Shown: positions 52,937 to 62,347 of the stretch, piece by piece
Layout: every line of letters begins with the position of its first letter
Numbering within the stretch: position 1 is the stretch's first letter
Origin: Gaiellasilicea sp963791905
GTDB lineage: Bacteria > Actinomycetota > Thermoleophilia > Gaiellales > Gaiellaceae
Direction of reading: 5' to 3'
Length of the DNA stretch: 64,000 bases
Assembly: GCA_963791905.1 (NCBI GenBank)
Contig: CAWBTX010000005.1
Coordinates: forward strand, 1-64,000
Position numbers and translations under genes: made by a program
The notes under the pieces: generated by a model
Databases searched by the model: none
What the model saw: the letters and a program-made list of their open reading frames with translations, nothing else
Told to the model about the DNA's origin: nothing

Positions 52937-53883
52937 TCTGGCTGACCTGGCGCCAGCAGCGCACCGAGACGCTGATCGCCGCGGTCTTGCTCGCGCTCGT
53001 CGTGGCGCTGCTCGTCCCGACCGGTCTGCACGTGGCCTCGGTCTACGACAGCGAGGGCGTCGGCGCATGCCTGACGGATCCGTCCCTCACGTGCAACCAG
53101 ACACTCGACTCCTTCGCCGCACGCTGGGACTCCCTCCTGAATCTCGTCGCCTGGCTCAACCTCGTGCCTGCCCTGCTCGGGGTCTTGATCGCCGCGCCTT
53201 TGGTGCTCGACTTCGAGCGTGGCACGTTCCGACTGGCCTGGACGCAGAGCGTCACGCGCGACCGGTGGCTGGCCACGAGGCTCGCGCTGATCGTGGGCGC
53301 TGCCGTCGCCGCCTCGCTGCTGCTGACGCTTCTCATGACGTGGTGGCGTCGGCCGCTCGACGATGCAGGCAGTCGATTCGCGGACGGCTTCGACGTCGAA
53401 GGCTTCGTCCCGGCCACCTACACCCTGTTTGCCGCCGCGCTCGTGGTCGCGATCGGCGTGGTCCTACGCCGTGCGGCAGCGGCGATCGGGCTGTCGCTCG
53501 TCGCGTTTCTGGCTGCCCGGATCACGATCGCCGCCTGGGCTCGCCCGAACTACCAGGACCCGATTCAGGTGACCTTGTCCGGCGACGTGGGCCGCATCGC
53601 GCCGCGCGACGCCTGGGTCTTCTCCGAGGGTGGAGAGCTCGTCGTCGGCGACGGGCAGCGGCCGGACCGGGCTGCCATCGACAGCTGCCTCACGGACGCA
53701 GGGACGAAGACCCTCGATGGTGCCTGCCTCGACCGGCTCGGCGTTACGCAGAGCTCGTTCGCCACCTATCAACCGGGCGACCGGTTCTGGCTCTTCCAGG
53801 CGATCGAGGCGAGCATCTTCGCCGGCCTCGCACTCGCCCTGCTCGCCTTCTCCGTCGTGTGGATCCGCAAGCGGATCAGCTGA
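52933..53883 (+). CDS. ABC transporter permease
   Basis: 316 residues from GTG 52933 (VIWLTWRQQRTETLIAAVLL). Helices lie at ~15-37, ~75-100, ~125-150, ~180-205 and ~285-310, with a soluble loop (~220-280) between the last two. A W/R-rich start and DFERGTFRLAWTQSVTRDRW are typical of actinobacterial ABC-2-like permeases. It is the membrane partner of the preceding ATPase and the last gene of the operon; the next gene is convergent 6 bp away. Confidence 0.85.
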   Translation: MIWLTWRQQRTETLIAAVLLALVVALLVPTGLHVASVYDSEGVGACLTDPSLTCNQTLDSFAARWDSLLNLVAWLNLVPALLGVLIAAPLVLDFERGTFRLAWTQSVTRDRWLATRLALIVGAAVAASLLLTLLMTWWRRPLDDAGSRFADGFDVEGFVPATYTLFAAALVVAIGVVLRRAAAAIGLSLVAFLAARITIAAWARPNYQDPIQVTLSGDVGRIAPRDAWVFSEGGELVVGDGQRPDRAAIDSCLTDAGTKTLDGACLDRLGVTQSSFATYQPGDRFWLFQAIEASIFAGLALALLAFSVVWIRKRIS

Positions 53884-53889
53884 CAGTCG

Positions 53890-54879
53890 TCAGCGAGCGC
53901 TCGGCTTGCCCGGGATCTCGGCCCGCAGAGACGTCCCGGCGCCGGCGGGACTCACGACTTCGAGCGAGCCGCCGAGCGCCTCGACTCGATCTACCAGCCC
54001 CCTAAGGCCGGATCCAGCTCCAGGGTCGGCGCCGCCGACGCCGTCGTCCGACACTTCGACGACGACACCCGCATCGCTCTCGGCAACCCTGACGCGCACC
54101 GTGGATGCGCGTGCGTACTTCGTGACGTTGGTCAGCGCTTCTGCGATCAGGTAGTACGAAGCCGCTTCGACGGACTCCGGCAGTCGCTCGTCGGGGATGT
54201 CCGCGATCTCGACGCGGACGGGCACTCGGCCGGCGAGCGTCTCGACCGCGGCTCGCAGGCCGCGATCGCTGAGCACCGCCGGATGGAGCCCGCGGGCGAG
54301 CTCGCGCAGCTCTTCCAGCGCAAGGGCAAGCTCGTCGCATGCTTCCCCTAGGGCCGAGCGCGCGGCCTCCCGATCGGAATCGAGCTTCGCCAGCGCGGCC
54401 CGCAAGACCAAGGAGAGCGCGACCAGGCGCTGCTGCGCGCCGTCATGAAGATTGCGCTCGAGCCGCCGCCGCGCGACGTCACCAGCGGTGACGATCCGCT
54501 CTCGCGACGCGGCAAGCTCGTCGAGCCGGGCGTGGAGCTCGGCGTTCAGACGATGGACCTCCGCGTCCTGCGCCTTCCGCTCGGTGATGTCGGTGTAGGC
54601 GACCATGTTGCCGACGACCCGGCCGGACCCGTCTCTGACTGGTGCGGCCGCGATCGAGACGTCGACGAGCGTTCCATCCTTGCGCTGACGCACGGTCTCG
54701 TAGTCGTTCAACGACTCGCCGGCGATCACCCTCGCGAACAGCTCCTCGCTCTCCGCGCGCTTCGAGGGTGGGGCCATGGGTAGGCCGGCGCGGCCGACCA
54801 TCTCCTCGAGCGACCAGCCGAAGATGCGCTCGGCAGCCGGGTTCCACAGCCGTATGCGCGTGTCAGCCCCGAACTCCAC
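53890..54879 (-). CDS. PAS-domain histidine kinase
   Basis: At least 329 residues. A PAS domain (~1-95: IRLWNPAAERIFGWSLEEMV ... VAYTDITERKAQ), a coiled coil, the phospho-acceptor box RRRLERNLHDGAQQRLVALS with the histidine in NLHDG, and a HATPase end (YYLIAEALTNVTKYARASTV ... VEVSDDGVGGADPGAGSGLR). It lacks membrane helices. The frame is open upstream to about 55040 (AAIEPYKDISQDRHQQEQLQ) without a clear start, so the N-terminus may be longer or lost. No response regulator is adjacent. Confidence 0.8.
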   Translation of the reverse strand: MEFGADTRIRLWNPAAERIFGWSLEEMVGRAGLPMAPPSKRAESEELFARVIAGESLNDYETVRQRKDGTLVDVSIAAAPVRDGSGRVVGNMVAYTDITERKAQDAEVHRLNAELHARLDELAASRERIVTAGDVARRRLERNLHDGAQQRLVALSLVLRAALAKLDSDREAARSALGEACDELALALEELRELARGLHPAVLSDRGLRAAVETLAGRVPVRVEIADIPDERLPESVEAASYYLIAEALTNVTKYARASTVRVRVAESDAGVVVEVSDDGVGGADPGAGSGLRGLVDRVEALGGSLEVVSPAGAGTSLRAEIPGKPSAR

Positions 54880-55074
54880 GAGCGCGAGCGGCGAGGAGTC
54901 GATCAGGGCCTGCAGCTGCTCCTGCTGATGCCTGTCTTGTGAGATGTCCTTGTAGGGCTCGATGGCCGCGAGTCTACGGCCGCGGCCCGCCGCTGTTCCG
55001 GCGACGCCCTCGTGCCCGTAAAGTGGCGCGCCATGGCGTTACGGCAACTCGTCACCGTGATCGTCGACTGAGGC

Positions 55075-56166
55075 ATGCCCGTCGGCGCGCCGCTGTCAAC
55101 GCCCCTCTCGCAGGCGCTCGTGGCGTTCACGATCGAACTCGACAACGAGTTCGAGCGCCGCTTCGACGAGGCCGGGATCGGTCGCCGGTTCGGCATCTCG
55201 CTCGTGATGTGGTCGAACTTCCTGCGCTTCGTCGGCGACGGCATCACCGTCGGCGACCTCCCGGTCGTCGCCGGGCTACGGAAGTCCCGGTTGCTCTCGA
55301 CACTCGGCGGCATGGAGCGCTGGCGCTACGTCTCGGTCGGCCCCGAGACCGAGGAAAAGCGGGACGGCTACGGCAGCGCGCGAGGGCTCCGGAATGACTG
55401 GGTCGTCCGACGCACGGCCGCAGGCCGCGTCGCTGAGGAGATCTGGCGGCCGTTGTTCGGGGAGATGGAGCAGCGCTGGGACGAGCGGTTCGGGCGCGAC
55501 GCGGTCGACGACCTCAGGGGCTCGCTGCGAGCGTTCGTCGACCGCCTCGACGTCGAGCTGCCCGAGTACGTCCCGATCGTCGGCGGCGCCGACGGCATGC
55601 GCGCCGGCGTCGAGCCGCGCGAGCGCAAGGACGACGCCGGCGGCGGTCTGTCCGTGCTGCTCTCCCGGACGCTCCTCACCTACACGCTCGACTTCGAGCG
55701 CGAGTCGGAGTTGTCGTTGCCGCTGACCGAGAACATCGTGCGGGTCCTCGACGAGCGTGGGCTGGCCGTCCAGGACCTTCCGCTGGCGGCGGGCGTGTCG
55801 AAGGAGGCGGTGAGCATGGCGCTGACCTTCCTCAGCAAGACCGACCACGTCGCCGTCGAGGCGAAGGTGGCCCGCCTGACGGAGACGGGCTTGGAGGCGC
55901 AGCAGCGCTCCCGCGGGCTGCACCACGAGATCGAGCGCGGCTGGGACGATCGGTTCGGCGCCGACGCCGTCCGCCGGCTGCGCAGCTCGCTCGAGCACCT
56001 GCTCGACGCCCGTGAGCTCGTCGAAGGACTGCGGCCGCATCCCGGCGGGTGGCGGACGACCAAGCGCTACGCCGAGCACACCGAGGCTATGCTCGCCGAC
56101 CCGCGGGCGGCGCTGCCCCGCTACCCGATGGTGCTCCACCGGGGTGGTTGGCCGGATGGGAGCTGA
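55075..56166 (+). CDS. Double winged-helix (MarR-like) hypothetical protein
   Basis: 363 residues with an internal duplication. Each half has a helix LSQALVAFTIELDNEFERRF or LSRTLLTYTLDFERESELSL, a winged-helix core (ITVGDLPVVAGLRKSRLLST / LAVQDLPLAAGVSKEAVSMA), then a W-x-E/D-R-F-G motif (RWDERFGRDAVDDLRGSLRA / GWDDRFGADAVRRLRSSLEH). MarR-like DNA binding is likely. Proteins like this are scattered in soil actinobacteria and have no assigned function. Confidence 0.7.
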   Translation: MPVGAPLSTPLSQALVAFTIELDNEFERRFDEAGIGRRFGISLVMWSNFLRFVGDGITVGDLPVVAGLRKSRLLSTLGGMERWRYVSVGPETEEKRDGYGSARGLRNDWVVRRTAAGRVAEEIWRPLFGEMEQRWDERFGRDAVDDLRGSLRAFVDRLDVELPEYVPIVGGADGMRAGVEPRERKDDAGGGLSVLLSRTLLTYTLDFERESELSLPLTENIVRVLDERGLAVQDLPLAAGVSKEAVSMALTFLSKTDHVAVEAKVARLTETGLEAQQRSRGLHHEIERGWDDRFGADAVRRLRSSLEHLLDARELVEGLRPHPGGWRTTKRYAEHTEAMLADPRAALPRYPMVLHRGGWPDGS

Positions 56167-56209
56167 CTCGGCGCGTGACACCGTCGCGGTGACTCCCTAG
56201 GATCAGCCG

Positions 56210-56632
56210 GTGGCCGGCGTCGCCGACGAGCTCAAGGAGATCCCGCTCTTCAGCGGTCTCAGCCAGCGGCAGCTGAGGCGGCTCTCGCGCGGCTTCAAGC
56301 AGCGGAAGCTGCGGGCCGGGACGACCGTCGTCCGGCAGGGTCAGATGAGCGGGATCGGCTTCTTCATCATCACCGACGGGGTCGCGTCGGTCGAGGTCGA
56401 CGGGGCCGAGGTCGCGAGTCTCGGGCCCGGCGCGCACTTCGGCGAGCTCGGCCTCATCAGCGAGCGGGCACGCACGGCGACCGTGATCGCGGCGACGCCG
56501 CTCGAGTGCATCGAGGTGACGAGCTGGGACTTCCGGAAGTTCGTGACCGAGAATCCGGACGTCGCCTGGAAGTTCATGCAGCACCTCGCCGACAAGGTCA
56601 TCGAGGCCGAGGCGCGGGCGACTCCGAGCTGA
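56210..56632 (+). CDS. Cyclic-nucleotide-binding domain protein
   Basis: 140 residues from GTG 56210. A single cNMP-binding beta roll: LKEIPLFSGLSQRQLRRLSR ... VVRQGQMSGIGFFIITDGVA ... LGPGAHFGELGLISERARTA (phosphate-binding cassette GELGLISERARTA) ... FRKFVTENPDVAWKFMQHLA. No HTH follows, so it is a stand-alone sensor or partner protein rather than a Crp regulator. Its 3' end overlaps the convergent LtrA gene by 35 bp. Confidence 0.85.
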   Translation: MAGVADELKEIPLFSGLSQRQLRRLSRGFKQRKLRAGTTVVRQGQMSGIGFFIITDGVASVEVDGAEVASLGPGAHFGELGLISERARTATVIAATPLECIEVTSWDFRKFVTENPDVAWKFMQHLADKVIEAEARATPS

Positions 56633-57727
56633 GCTCGAGCCGGCGCTCGGCGGCCAGCACGATCGTTACGATCGCGGCGACTGCGCCGACCTGAGCCGCT
56701 GCACCGAGCTCGGTGCCGAGCGGGATCGTGGCGAGCGCCGCCGCGGCGGCCACGAGCCGAGTGCGCCCGCGCGCGATGCCGAACGTCCGCCGGAAGCCGA
56801 CGTCGCAGGCGACGTAGAGCGCGGTGCCCGCGGCCAGGCTGATCGCGATCCAGCCGTCGAGCGGGTCGTAGGGGTCGCCGATCGCTTTCTTGAGGCCGGC
56901 CGCAATCGCGATGACGCCGAGCAGGATGCCGTAGTGCCAGTAGCCGAACCCGGTCAGCGCGAGCTGCGGGCGTTGCTCGGGCGGCGTGGCGTGGAACGCC
57001 TCCTCGACCGCGTCGGCGTCGCTGAAGTACACCCACCAAAGGGCGGCGCTGAGGGCGAGCGAGAGGAGGGCGACGAGAACCAGGCCCCCGTCCAAGGTGA
57101 GCCCGGTTGCACCGGCGCCGATGACGACGATCGACTCGCCGAGCGCGATGATCACCACCAGGCCGTGACGCTCGACGAAGTGCGAGACGCCGATGATGAA
57201 ACCCTCGAACCGCGTCAGCCGAGGCGTCACCCACAGTAGCGCGCCCGTGCCGCCCCAGAGGAGCCACTGCAGGTCACCGCCGAGCGCACCGCCGAGCAGT
57301 ACGAGCGCCGCCGCGATCAGGTTGAAGGGCACGATCCGGAGGATCGCCCGCACGTCCGAGACGGAGGCGCCGCGCAGGTACATGGCCGCGTGGAGCAGGA
57401 TCACGACGAGGTAGCCGAGCCCGAACGCGAGGCCGCTGCCGTCGTAGGCCTCCGGCACGGCGAGGGCGATCACGAGGAAGCCGCCCATGCCCCCGATCAA
57501 GAGCAGCCGGAACCTGACCAGATCGGTGGCGATCGCGTTCGTCAGCCACGCGTAGCCGTCGTAGATCCACCAGATCAGGAGCAGCATGACGACGACTTGG
57601 ATGACCGCCCGGCGTCGTGGCCGTCGACGAGCACGCCGGTCAGCTGCGTGATCGTGAAGACGAAGACGAGATCGAAGAAGAGCTCGAGTGTCGAGACGCG
57701 GACGGTGCGAGCTGGAGGTAAGGCCAC
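56598..57727 (-). CDS. LtrA family membrane protein (low temperature requirement A), one frameshift
   Basis: About 376 residues from GTG 57727. The family start VSTLELFFDLVFVFTITQLT is in one frame. Near 57608 one G is missing from a G-run, and the rest (VVVMLLLIWWIYDGYAWLTN ... LVIALGESIVVIGAGATGLT ... VYFSDADAVEEAF) is in the next. About ten membrane helices are present. LtrA proteins are of unknown function. The start is 9 bp behind the response-regulator stop, so it is the last gene of the second MMPL operon. Confidence 0.8.
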
Positions 57728-57736
57728 GTGCAGACG

Positions 57737-58396
57737 TTACGGCGAGGCGGGCTGGTCCCCCTGCAGGTACGTGAGCACCGCCAGCACGCGGCGGTGGTCG
57801 CTCTCCGACGGCGGCAGCCTGAGCTTGCCCAGGATGCTCGCGATGTGCTTCTCGACGGCGCCCACGGTGAGCACGAGCGCCTCGGCGATCCCCGCGTTCG
57901 AGCGGCCCTCCGCCATGAGGCCGAGCACCTCGAGCTCGCGCGGGGTCAGCTGGGCGAGCGGGCCGTGCCGCTGGCGCGAGAAGAGCTGGGACACCACCTC
58001 GGGATCGAGCGCCGTGCCGCCTGCGGCGACGCGGCGCACGGCGTCCACGAAGTCGGCGACGTCCATGATCCGGTCCTTCAGCAGGTAGCCGACGCCGCCG
58101 CTGCCGTCCGCCAGCAGCTCCGTGGCGTAGGTCTGCTCGACGTACTGCGAGACGACGAGGATGGCGGTGCCGGGAGATCGCCGGCGCGCCTCGACCGCGG
58201 CCCGCACGCCCTCGTCGCGGAAGGTCGGCGGCAGGCGGATGTCGACGATCGCGATGTCGGGCTTCTCCGTCGCGATCACCCGCAGCAGGGAGCCGCCGTC
58301 CTCGACTGCGGCGATGACGTCGAAGCCGTTGTCGCGCAACAGGCGCGTGAGCCCGTCGCGGAGCAGCGCGAGATCCTCGGCGATCACGACGCGCAC
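57737..58396 (-). CDS. NarL/LuxR-type response regulator
   Basis: 219 residues from GTG 58396 (VRVVIAEDLALLRDGLTRLL). The receiver domain has ED as acidic pair, phospho-acceptor in IAIVDIRLPPT and K in GYLLKDRIMD. The HTH is LTPRELEVLGLMAEGRSNAG ... AVEKHIASILGKLRLPPSES. The start overlaps the kinase stop. It pairs with the kinase at 58384-59184. Confidence 0.88.
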   Translation of the reverse strand: MRVVIAEDLALLRDGLTRLLRDNGFDVIAAVEDGGSLLRVIATEKPDIAIVDIRLPPTFRDEGVRAAVEARRRSPGTAILVVSQYVEQTYATELLADGSGGVGYLLKDRIMDVADFVDAVRRVAAGGTALDPEVVSQLFSRQRHGPLAQLTPRELEVLGLMAEGRSNAGIAEALVLTVGAVEKHIASILGKLRLPPSESDHRRVLAVLTYLQGDQPASP

Positions 58397-59184
58397 GGCA
58401 GCTCCGCTCTCACGCTGGTCGGGCCTCCGGACGGGCTCTCGACGCGCAGCGAGCCGCCGAGCGCATTCACGCGCCGGGTTAGGCCGGCCAGCCCGTCGCC
58501 CTTGGGATCCGCGCCGCCGCGGCCGTCGTCGACGATCTCGGCGACGAGCAGCCCGTTCGTCAACCCGATCTCGATCCGGATCCGTGCCGGCTCCGCGTAC
58601 TTGATCGCGTTCGTCAGCGCCTCCGCCACGACGAAGTAGGCGGCCGTCTCGACCGCGGGCGGCGGGCGTCGGGGAACGTCGACGGTGAGCGTGACCGGGA
58701 GCGGGGCGCGCGCCACCAGCGCCGCGACCGCGGCCTCCAGCCCGCGGTCGGTGAGCACCGGCGGGTGGATCCCGCGGGCCAGATCGCGGAGCTCCTCGAG
58801 CGCCTCGCGCGCGCCGCTGCGCGCCTCTGCGAGCAGCACCTGCGCGGCCTCCGGGTCGGTGCGGAGCTTCTCCTCGGCCATGCCGATGCTCATGCCGAGG
58901 GCGACGAGGCGGGCCTGGGCACCGTCGTGCAGGTCGCGCTCGATCCGGCGCAGCTCGGTCTCCTGCGAGTCGACGGCCGCAGCGCGGCTCCGCTCGAGCC
59001 GCTCGATGCGGTGCGTGCGCCGGCCGTAGACGACGGCGCCGCTCGCCGCTGCGAGGAGCGCGAGCGCCAGGCCCGGCCAGATCGGCCAGAAGTAGCCGTT
59101 GGTCGTGACCGCCCACACCGCGACGAGGAAGCCGAAGAGAATCGCCGAGACACCGACCTGGATCGCGAGCGCCCGGCTGTTCAT
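58384..59184 (-). CDS. Histidine kinase with 2TM sensor segment
   Basis: 266 residues from ATG 59184. Two helices (~8-25 and ~32-50: AILFGFLVAVWAVTTNGYFW ... LALLAAASGAVVY), then the phospho-acceptor box LRRIERDLHDGAQARLVALG with the histidine in DLHDG, and a HATPase end (AAYFVVAEALTNAIKYAEPA ... VAEIVDDGRGGADPKGDGLA). It overlaps the upstream sensor gene (ATGA) and the downstream response regulator. The 2TM part is similar to the end of the preceding sensor protein. Confidence 0.88.
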   Translation of the reverse strand: MNSRALAIQVGVSAILFGFLVAVWAVTTNGYFWPIWPGLALALLAAASGAVVYGRRTHRIERLERSRAAAVDSQETELRRIERDLHDGAQARLVALGMSIGMAEEKLRTDPEAAQVLLAEARSGAREALEELRDLARGIHPPVLTDRGLEAAVAALVARAPLPVTLTVDVPRRPPPAVETAAYFVVAEALTNAIKYAEPARIRIEIGLTNGLLVAEIVDDGRGGADPKGDGLAGLTRRVNALGGSLRVESPSGGPTSVRAELPCAS

Positions 59185-59995
59185 GCGTGAGCCGCGAGAC
59201 CTCGCGCCGTTCGAGCACGAGGACGATCCAGCCGGGAATCCCGACCACGAGCGACATCGCGAGCAGCGGCCAGATCGGCCAGAAGTAGTCCTCGCCGGTC
59301 AGCCACCAGATGACGATGAGCGTCCCGACGATGCTGGTCGAGACCAGAGCGTCGATCGTCAGCGCCTGCAGGCGGCGGGCGCTGATCTCTGCCGGCGACC
59401 GCACGGGGCTCGGCTCCCCTGTGAGGAGGCGCGAGGCCAGCCAGCGCGAGAACCTCGTGTACGGCCGGAGCCCGTGCGCGGTCGCGACGAGCAGTACGAA
59501 CCCGATGGCTGCGGCGGGGAGTGCTCCGGCGAAGGAGTCGATCTCGAAGAGCCCGAACACGTCGGCGCTGTCGACCCAGCGGTACCAGATCGGGAGCGTG
59601 AGCAGCTCCAGGGACCAGAAGGCCAACGACAGCGGAATCAACGCGATCGGCCAGGCCAGCAGGACGTGTGCCTGCTGCTTCCAGAACGCCGGATCTCGGA
59701 GGACCGCGAAGCCTCGGCTCCAGAAGCCGACGCCGGGCGTGGAGACGGGCGGATCGACGGGGACGCCGAGCAGCTCGCGGGCCAGGAAGCCCTCGCCTCG
59801 CGCGAGCAGCCCTACGCCGACCCGGAGGCCGATCAGGAGCGGCACCACGAGCGGCGTGATCGCGAAGACGAGGGTGATCGGCCACCCCGCAACGAGCAGG
59901 GTGAAGCCGACCACCCCCAGCGCCAGCTGGGCGACGTAGAACGCCAGCGCCCGGTAGGTCTCCGGGCTGACGAGGGGCCGTAGCAGGCCACCCAC
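59181..59995 (-). CDS. Putative sensor membrane protein, probable frameshift at the end
   Basis: About 270 residues from GTG 59995, 2 bp behind the MMPL stop. Membrane helices at ~15-50 (VAQLALGVVGFTLLVAGWPI), ~105-135, ~155-175 and a final pair ~215-260 (STSIVGTLIVIWWLTGEDYF ... VVGIPGWIVLVLERRE). The pattern fits the actinobacterial 'sensor' domain often in front of NarL-type kinases. The stop expected at 59181-59183 is in another frame. The actual frame stays open into the response regulator and would give a false 783-residue protein, so one indel near 59200 is likely. Confidence 0.65.
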
Positions 59996-59997
59996 GG

Positions 59998-62187
59998 CTA
60001 CCGAGCCTCCTGAGCGGTCGCCGGCGCCGGTCCCTCGAGCTTGAGGGTCGGGAGCCAGCGGAGCCAGCGCGGCAGGTACCAGTTCCACTCGCCGAGGAGC
60101 TTCATCGACGCGGGGAGCAGCACGCCGCGGACGATCGTGGCGTCGATCAGGACGGCCGCCGCGAGCCCGACGCCGAACTGCTTCATCATGATCAGCGACA
60201 GCGTCGCAAAGATCGAGAAGACGAACACCATCACCACCGCTGCACTCGTGACGACGCCCGCGGTCGACTTGATCCCGTGCGCGATGGCGTCCTCGGTCTT
60301 CATCCCGCGGTCGTAGGCCTCACGGATTCGGCTGAGGATGAAGACGTGGTAGTCCATCGAGAGCCCGAAGAGAATCACGAAGAGGAACACGGGCAACCAC
60401 GCCATCACGCCCTCTGTGTACTCGAAGCCGAGCAGGTCCTTGGCGAGGCCGTGCTGGAAGACCAGCACGAGGATGCCGTACGCCGCCGCGACCGAGAGCA
60501 GGTTCAGCACGATCGCCTTGATCGCGATCACGAGCGAGCGGAACGCGACGAGCATGAGCAGGAACGCCAGCACGAGGACGAAGACGAACACGAGCGGGGC
60601 ACTCCCGCGCACCGCGTCGGCGAAGTCCTTCGAGAGAGCGGTCTCACCCGTGACGCCCGCCTCGACGCCCGCGACGCGGCCGACGGTCGCCGGTAGGACG
60701 TCCTCGCGGAGGGTCGCCACCGCCTCGTAGGAGGCATCGTCGCTGCCCGATCCCGCGATCGGCAGCTCGATCCGAGCGACCGTCCGCGCGTCGTTCACCT
60801 CGACCGTGACCGGTTCGTGCGCGCTTCCGCTCGAGATCGCGCGGCGTTGCAGGTCGGTGATCGCCGCCTCGACGCGGTCGTCGTCGACCGAGGGCGCCTT
60901 GACGACCACGATCGCCGGGCTCTGCTCGCCGGGGAAGGCGGTCTCGAGCCGGTTGTAGACCTGGACGACGCCGAGATCCTGCGGTAGCGCCTCGACGCCG
61001 GGAACGACGGTCTTCATCCCGAGCGCCGGCAATGCCAGCGCGACCAGCGCACCCGCCGAGACGACGGCGGCGAGGAGCGGCCTGCGCAGCACGCGGTCGA
61101 CGGCCCAGCCCCAGAACCTGCCGCCGTCAGGCCTCTGCAGGCGGTGGAGGAGCGGCACGCGCACCTTGTTCACGCGATCGCCCAGCCGTGAGAGGAGCGC
61201 GGGCAGGACGGTCAGCGAGCCGAGCACCGCGATCGCGACGACCATGATCGTCCCCATCGAGAAGGACATGAACGCCTGGTCACCGGTGAGGAACATCCCC
61301 GACATCGCGATCATCACCGTGACGCCGGAGATGAGCACGGCCCGGCCCGACGTCGCGGCGGCGGCCTCCAGCGCGGCGCGCTCGCTGCGCCCGGCCGCGC
61401 GTTCTTCCCGCTCGCGCTTCAAGTAGAAGAGCGAGTAGTCGACGCCGACGGCGAGGCCGATCAGCAGGACGACCGCGCTGACGTTCTCGTCGACCGGCCA
61501 CGCCTGGCTCGGGATGGCGAGCAGGCCCAGGGTCGCCATGACCGCCGACAGGGCGAGCAGCAGCGGGATCCCTGCGGCCACGAGCGCGCCGAAGGCGACG
61601 ATCAGGACGACGATCGTCACGGGCAGGGAGAGAAGTCCGGCCCGCTCGAGGTCGGAGCCGACCGCCTCCGTGATCTCGTTGTCGGCCGTCGCCTCCCCGA
61701 AGCTGCCGATGAAGAGCTCCGGATGCGCCGCCTTCGCGCCGTCGACGGCGGCGATGACGGGAGCGATCCTGTCGACCGCCGTGTCGGGGTCGCCGCGGAC
61801 GTCGAAGGTGACGACCGCCGAGCGGCCGTCGTCGGAGAGGAGGTCGGCGTTGGCCGGATCGAGTGGATTGCGAACGTTCTCGACGACGCCGCTCGCCGAC
61901 ACGCGGCGAACGACGTCGTCGACAGCGCCCCGGAAGGCGGGGCTCTCGGCGGTGAGCGTGCTGCTCTCCACGAGCACGGTCTCCTGCGCCGGCTGGGCGA
62001 AGCTCTCGTCGAGGATCTCCGACATCCGGCCGGACTCGCCCGGCGAGTCGCCGTCACCGAGCTGCTTCGTGCCGATCGCGCCTCCGAGCACGACGGCGAC
62101 GAGGACGAACGCGATCCAGCCGAACGTCGCCGTCTTCCAGTGTGCGGCGCTCCAGCGTCCTGCACGCGCCGCCAGGTTCAGCCTCAT
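59998..62187 (-). CDS. MMPL family (RND-type) exporter
   Basis: 729 residues from ATG 62187. Two six-helix halves with large loops. Helix 4 region: VVLLIGLAVGVDYSLFYLKR; second half: FVILFGLSMDYHVFILSRIR. Both carry the D/Y proton-relay positions. Ends LLGEWNWYLPRWLRWLPTLK, much like the end of the MMPL at 43049 (LLGERNWYLPSWLTWLPDVH). It leads an operon with sensor protein, kinase, response regulator and LtrA. Substrate unknown, lipid or drug export is likely for the family. Confidence 0.9.
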   Translation of the reverse strand: MRLNLAARAGRWSAAHWKTATFGWIAFVLVAVVLGGAIGTKQLGDGDSPGESGRMSEILDESFAQPAQETVLVESSTLTAESPAFRGAVDDVVRRVSASGVVENVRNPLDPANADLLSDDGRSAVVTFDVRGDPDTAVDRIAPVIAAVDGAKAAHPELFIGSFGEATADNEITEAVGSDLERAGLLSLPVTIVVLIVAFGALVAAGIPLLLALSAVMATLGLLAIPSQAWPVDENVSAVVLLIGLAVGVDYSLFYLKREREERAAGRSERAALEAAAATSGRAVLISGVTVMIAMSGMFLTGDQAFMSFSMGTIMVVAIAVLGSLTVLPALLSRLGDRVNKVRVPLLHRLQRPDGGRFWGWAVDRVLRRPLLAAVVSAGALVALALPALGMKTVVPGVEALPQDLGVVQVYNRLETAFPGEQSPAIVVVKAPSVDDDRVEAAITDLQRRAISSGSAHEPVTVEVNDARTVARIELPIAGSGSDDASYEAVATLREDVLPATVGRVAGVEAGVTGETALSKDFADAVRGSAPLVFVFVLVLAFLLMLVAFRSLVIAIKAIVLNLLSVAAAYGILVLVFQHGLAKDLLGFEYTEGVMAWLPVFLFVILFGLSMDYHVFILSRIREAYDRGMKTEDAIAHGIKSTAGVVTSAAVVMVFVFSIFATLSLIMMKQFGVGLAAAVLIDATIVRGVLLPASMKLLGEWNWYLPRWLRWLPTLKLEGPAPATAQEAR

Positions 62188-62347
62188 GATGTGCTCCTCA
62201 AAGTCGTTTGCATCTCTGCTTCGAGGCTGCCTGCGCGGCGAGGCCTGGCCAATGGCGCCATCTGGCGTCCGTACTGGGGCTAGCAGCAGTGCGCCGGGCT
62301 ACGGTTATCCGTAGGGTTTCCGGAGCGGGCCGGGGCTACGCTCGACG
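62188..62347. promoter_or_regulatory. Divergent promoter region, MMPL operon / ammonium transporter
   Basis: 160 bp between two divergent starts. It must hold promoters for both, but no confident -10/-35 or operator pair could be picked out by eye. Confidence 0.35.

Noticed and set aside
57737..60088. Single 783-residue sensor-regulator protein
   Set aside because: The middle 250 residues are an out-of-frame reading of the histidine kinase gene. Three separate genes explain the sequence.
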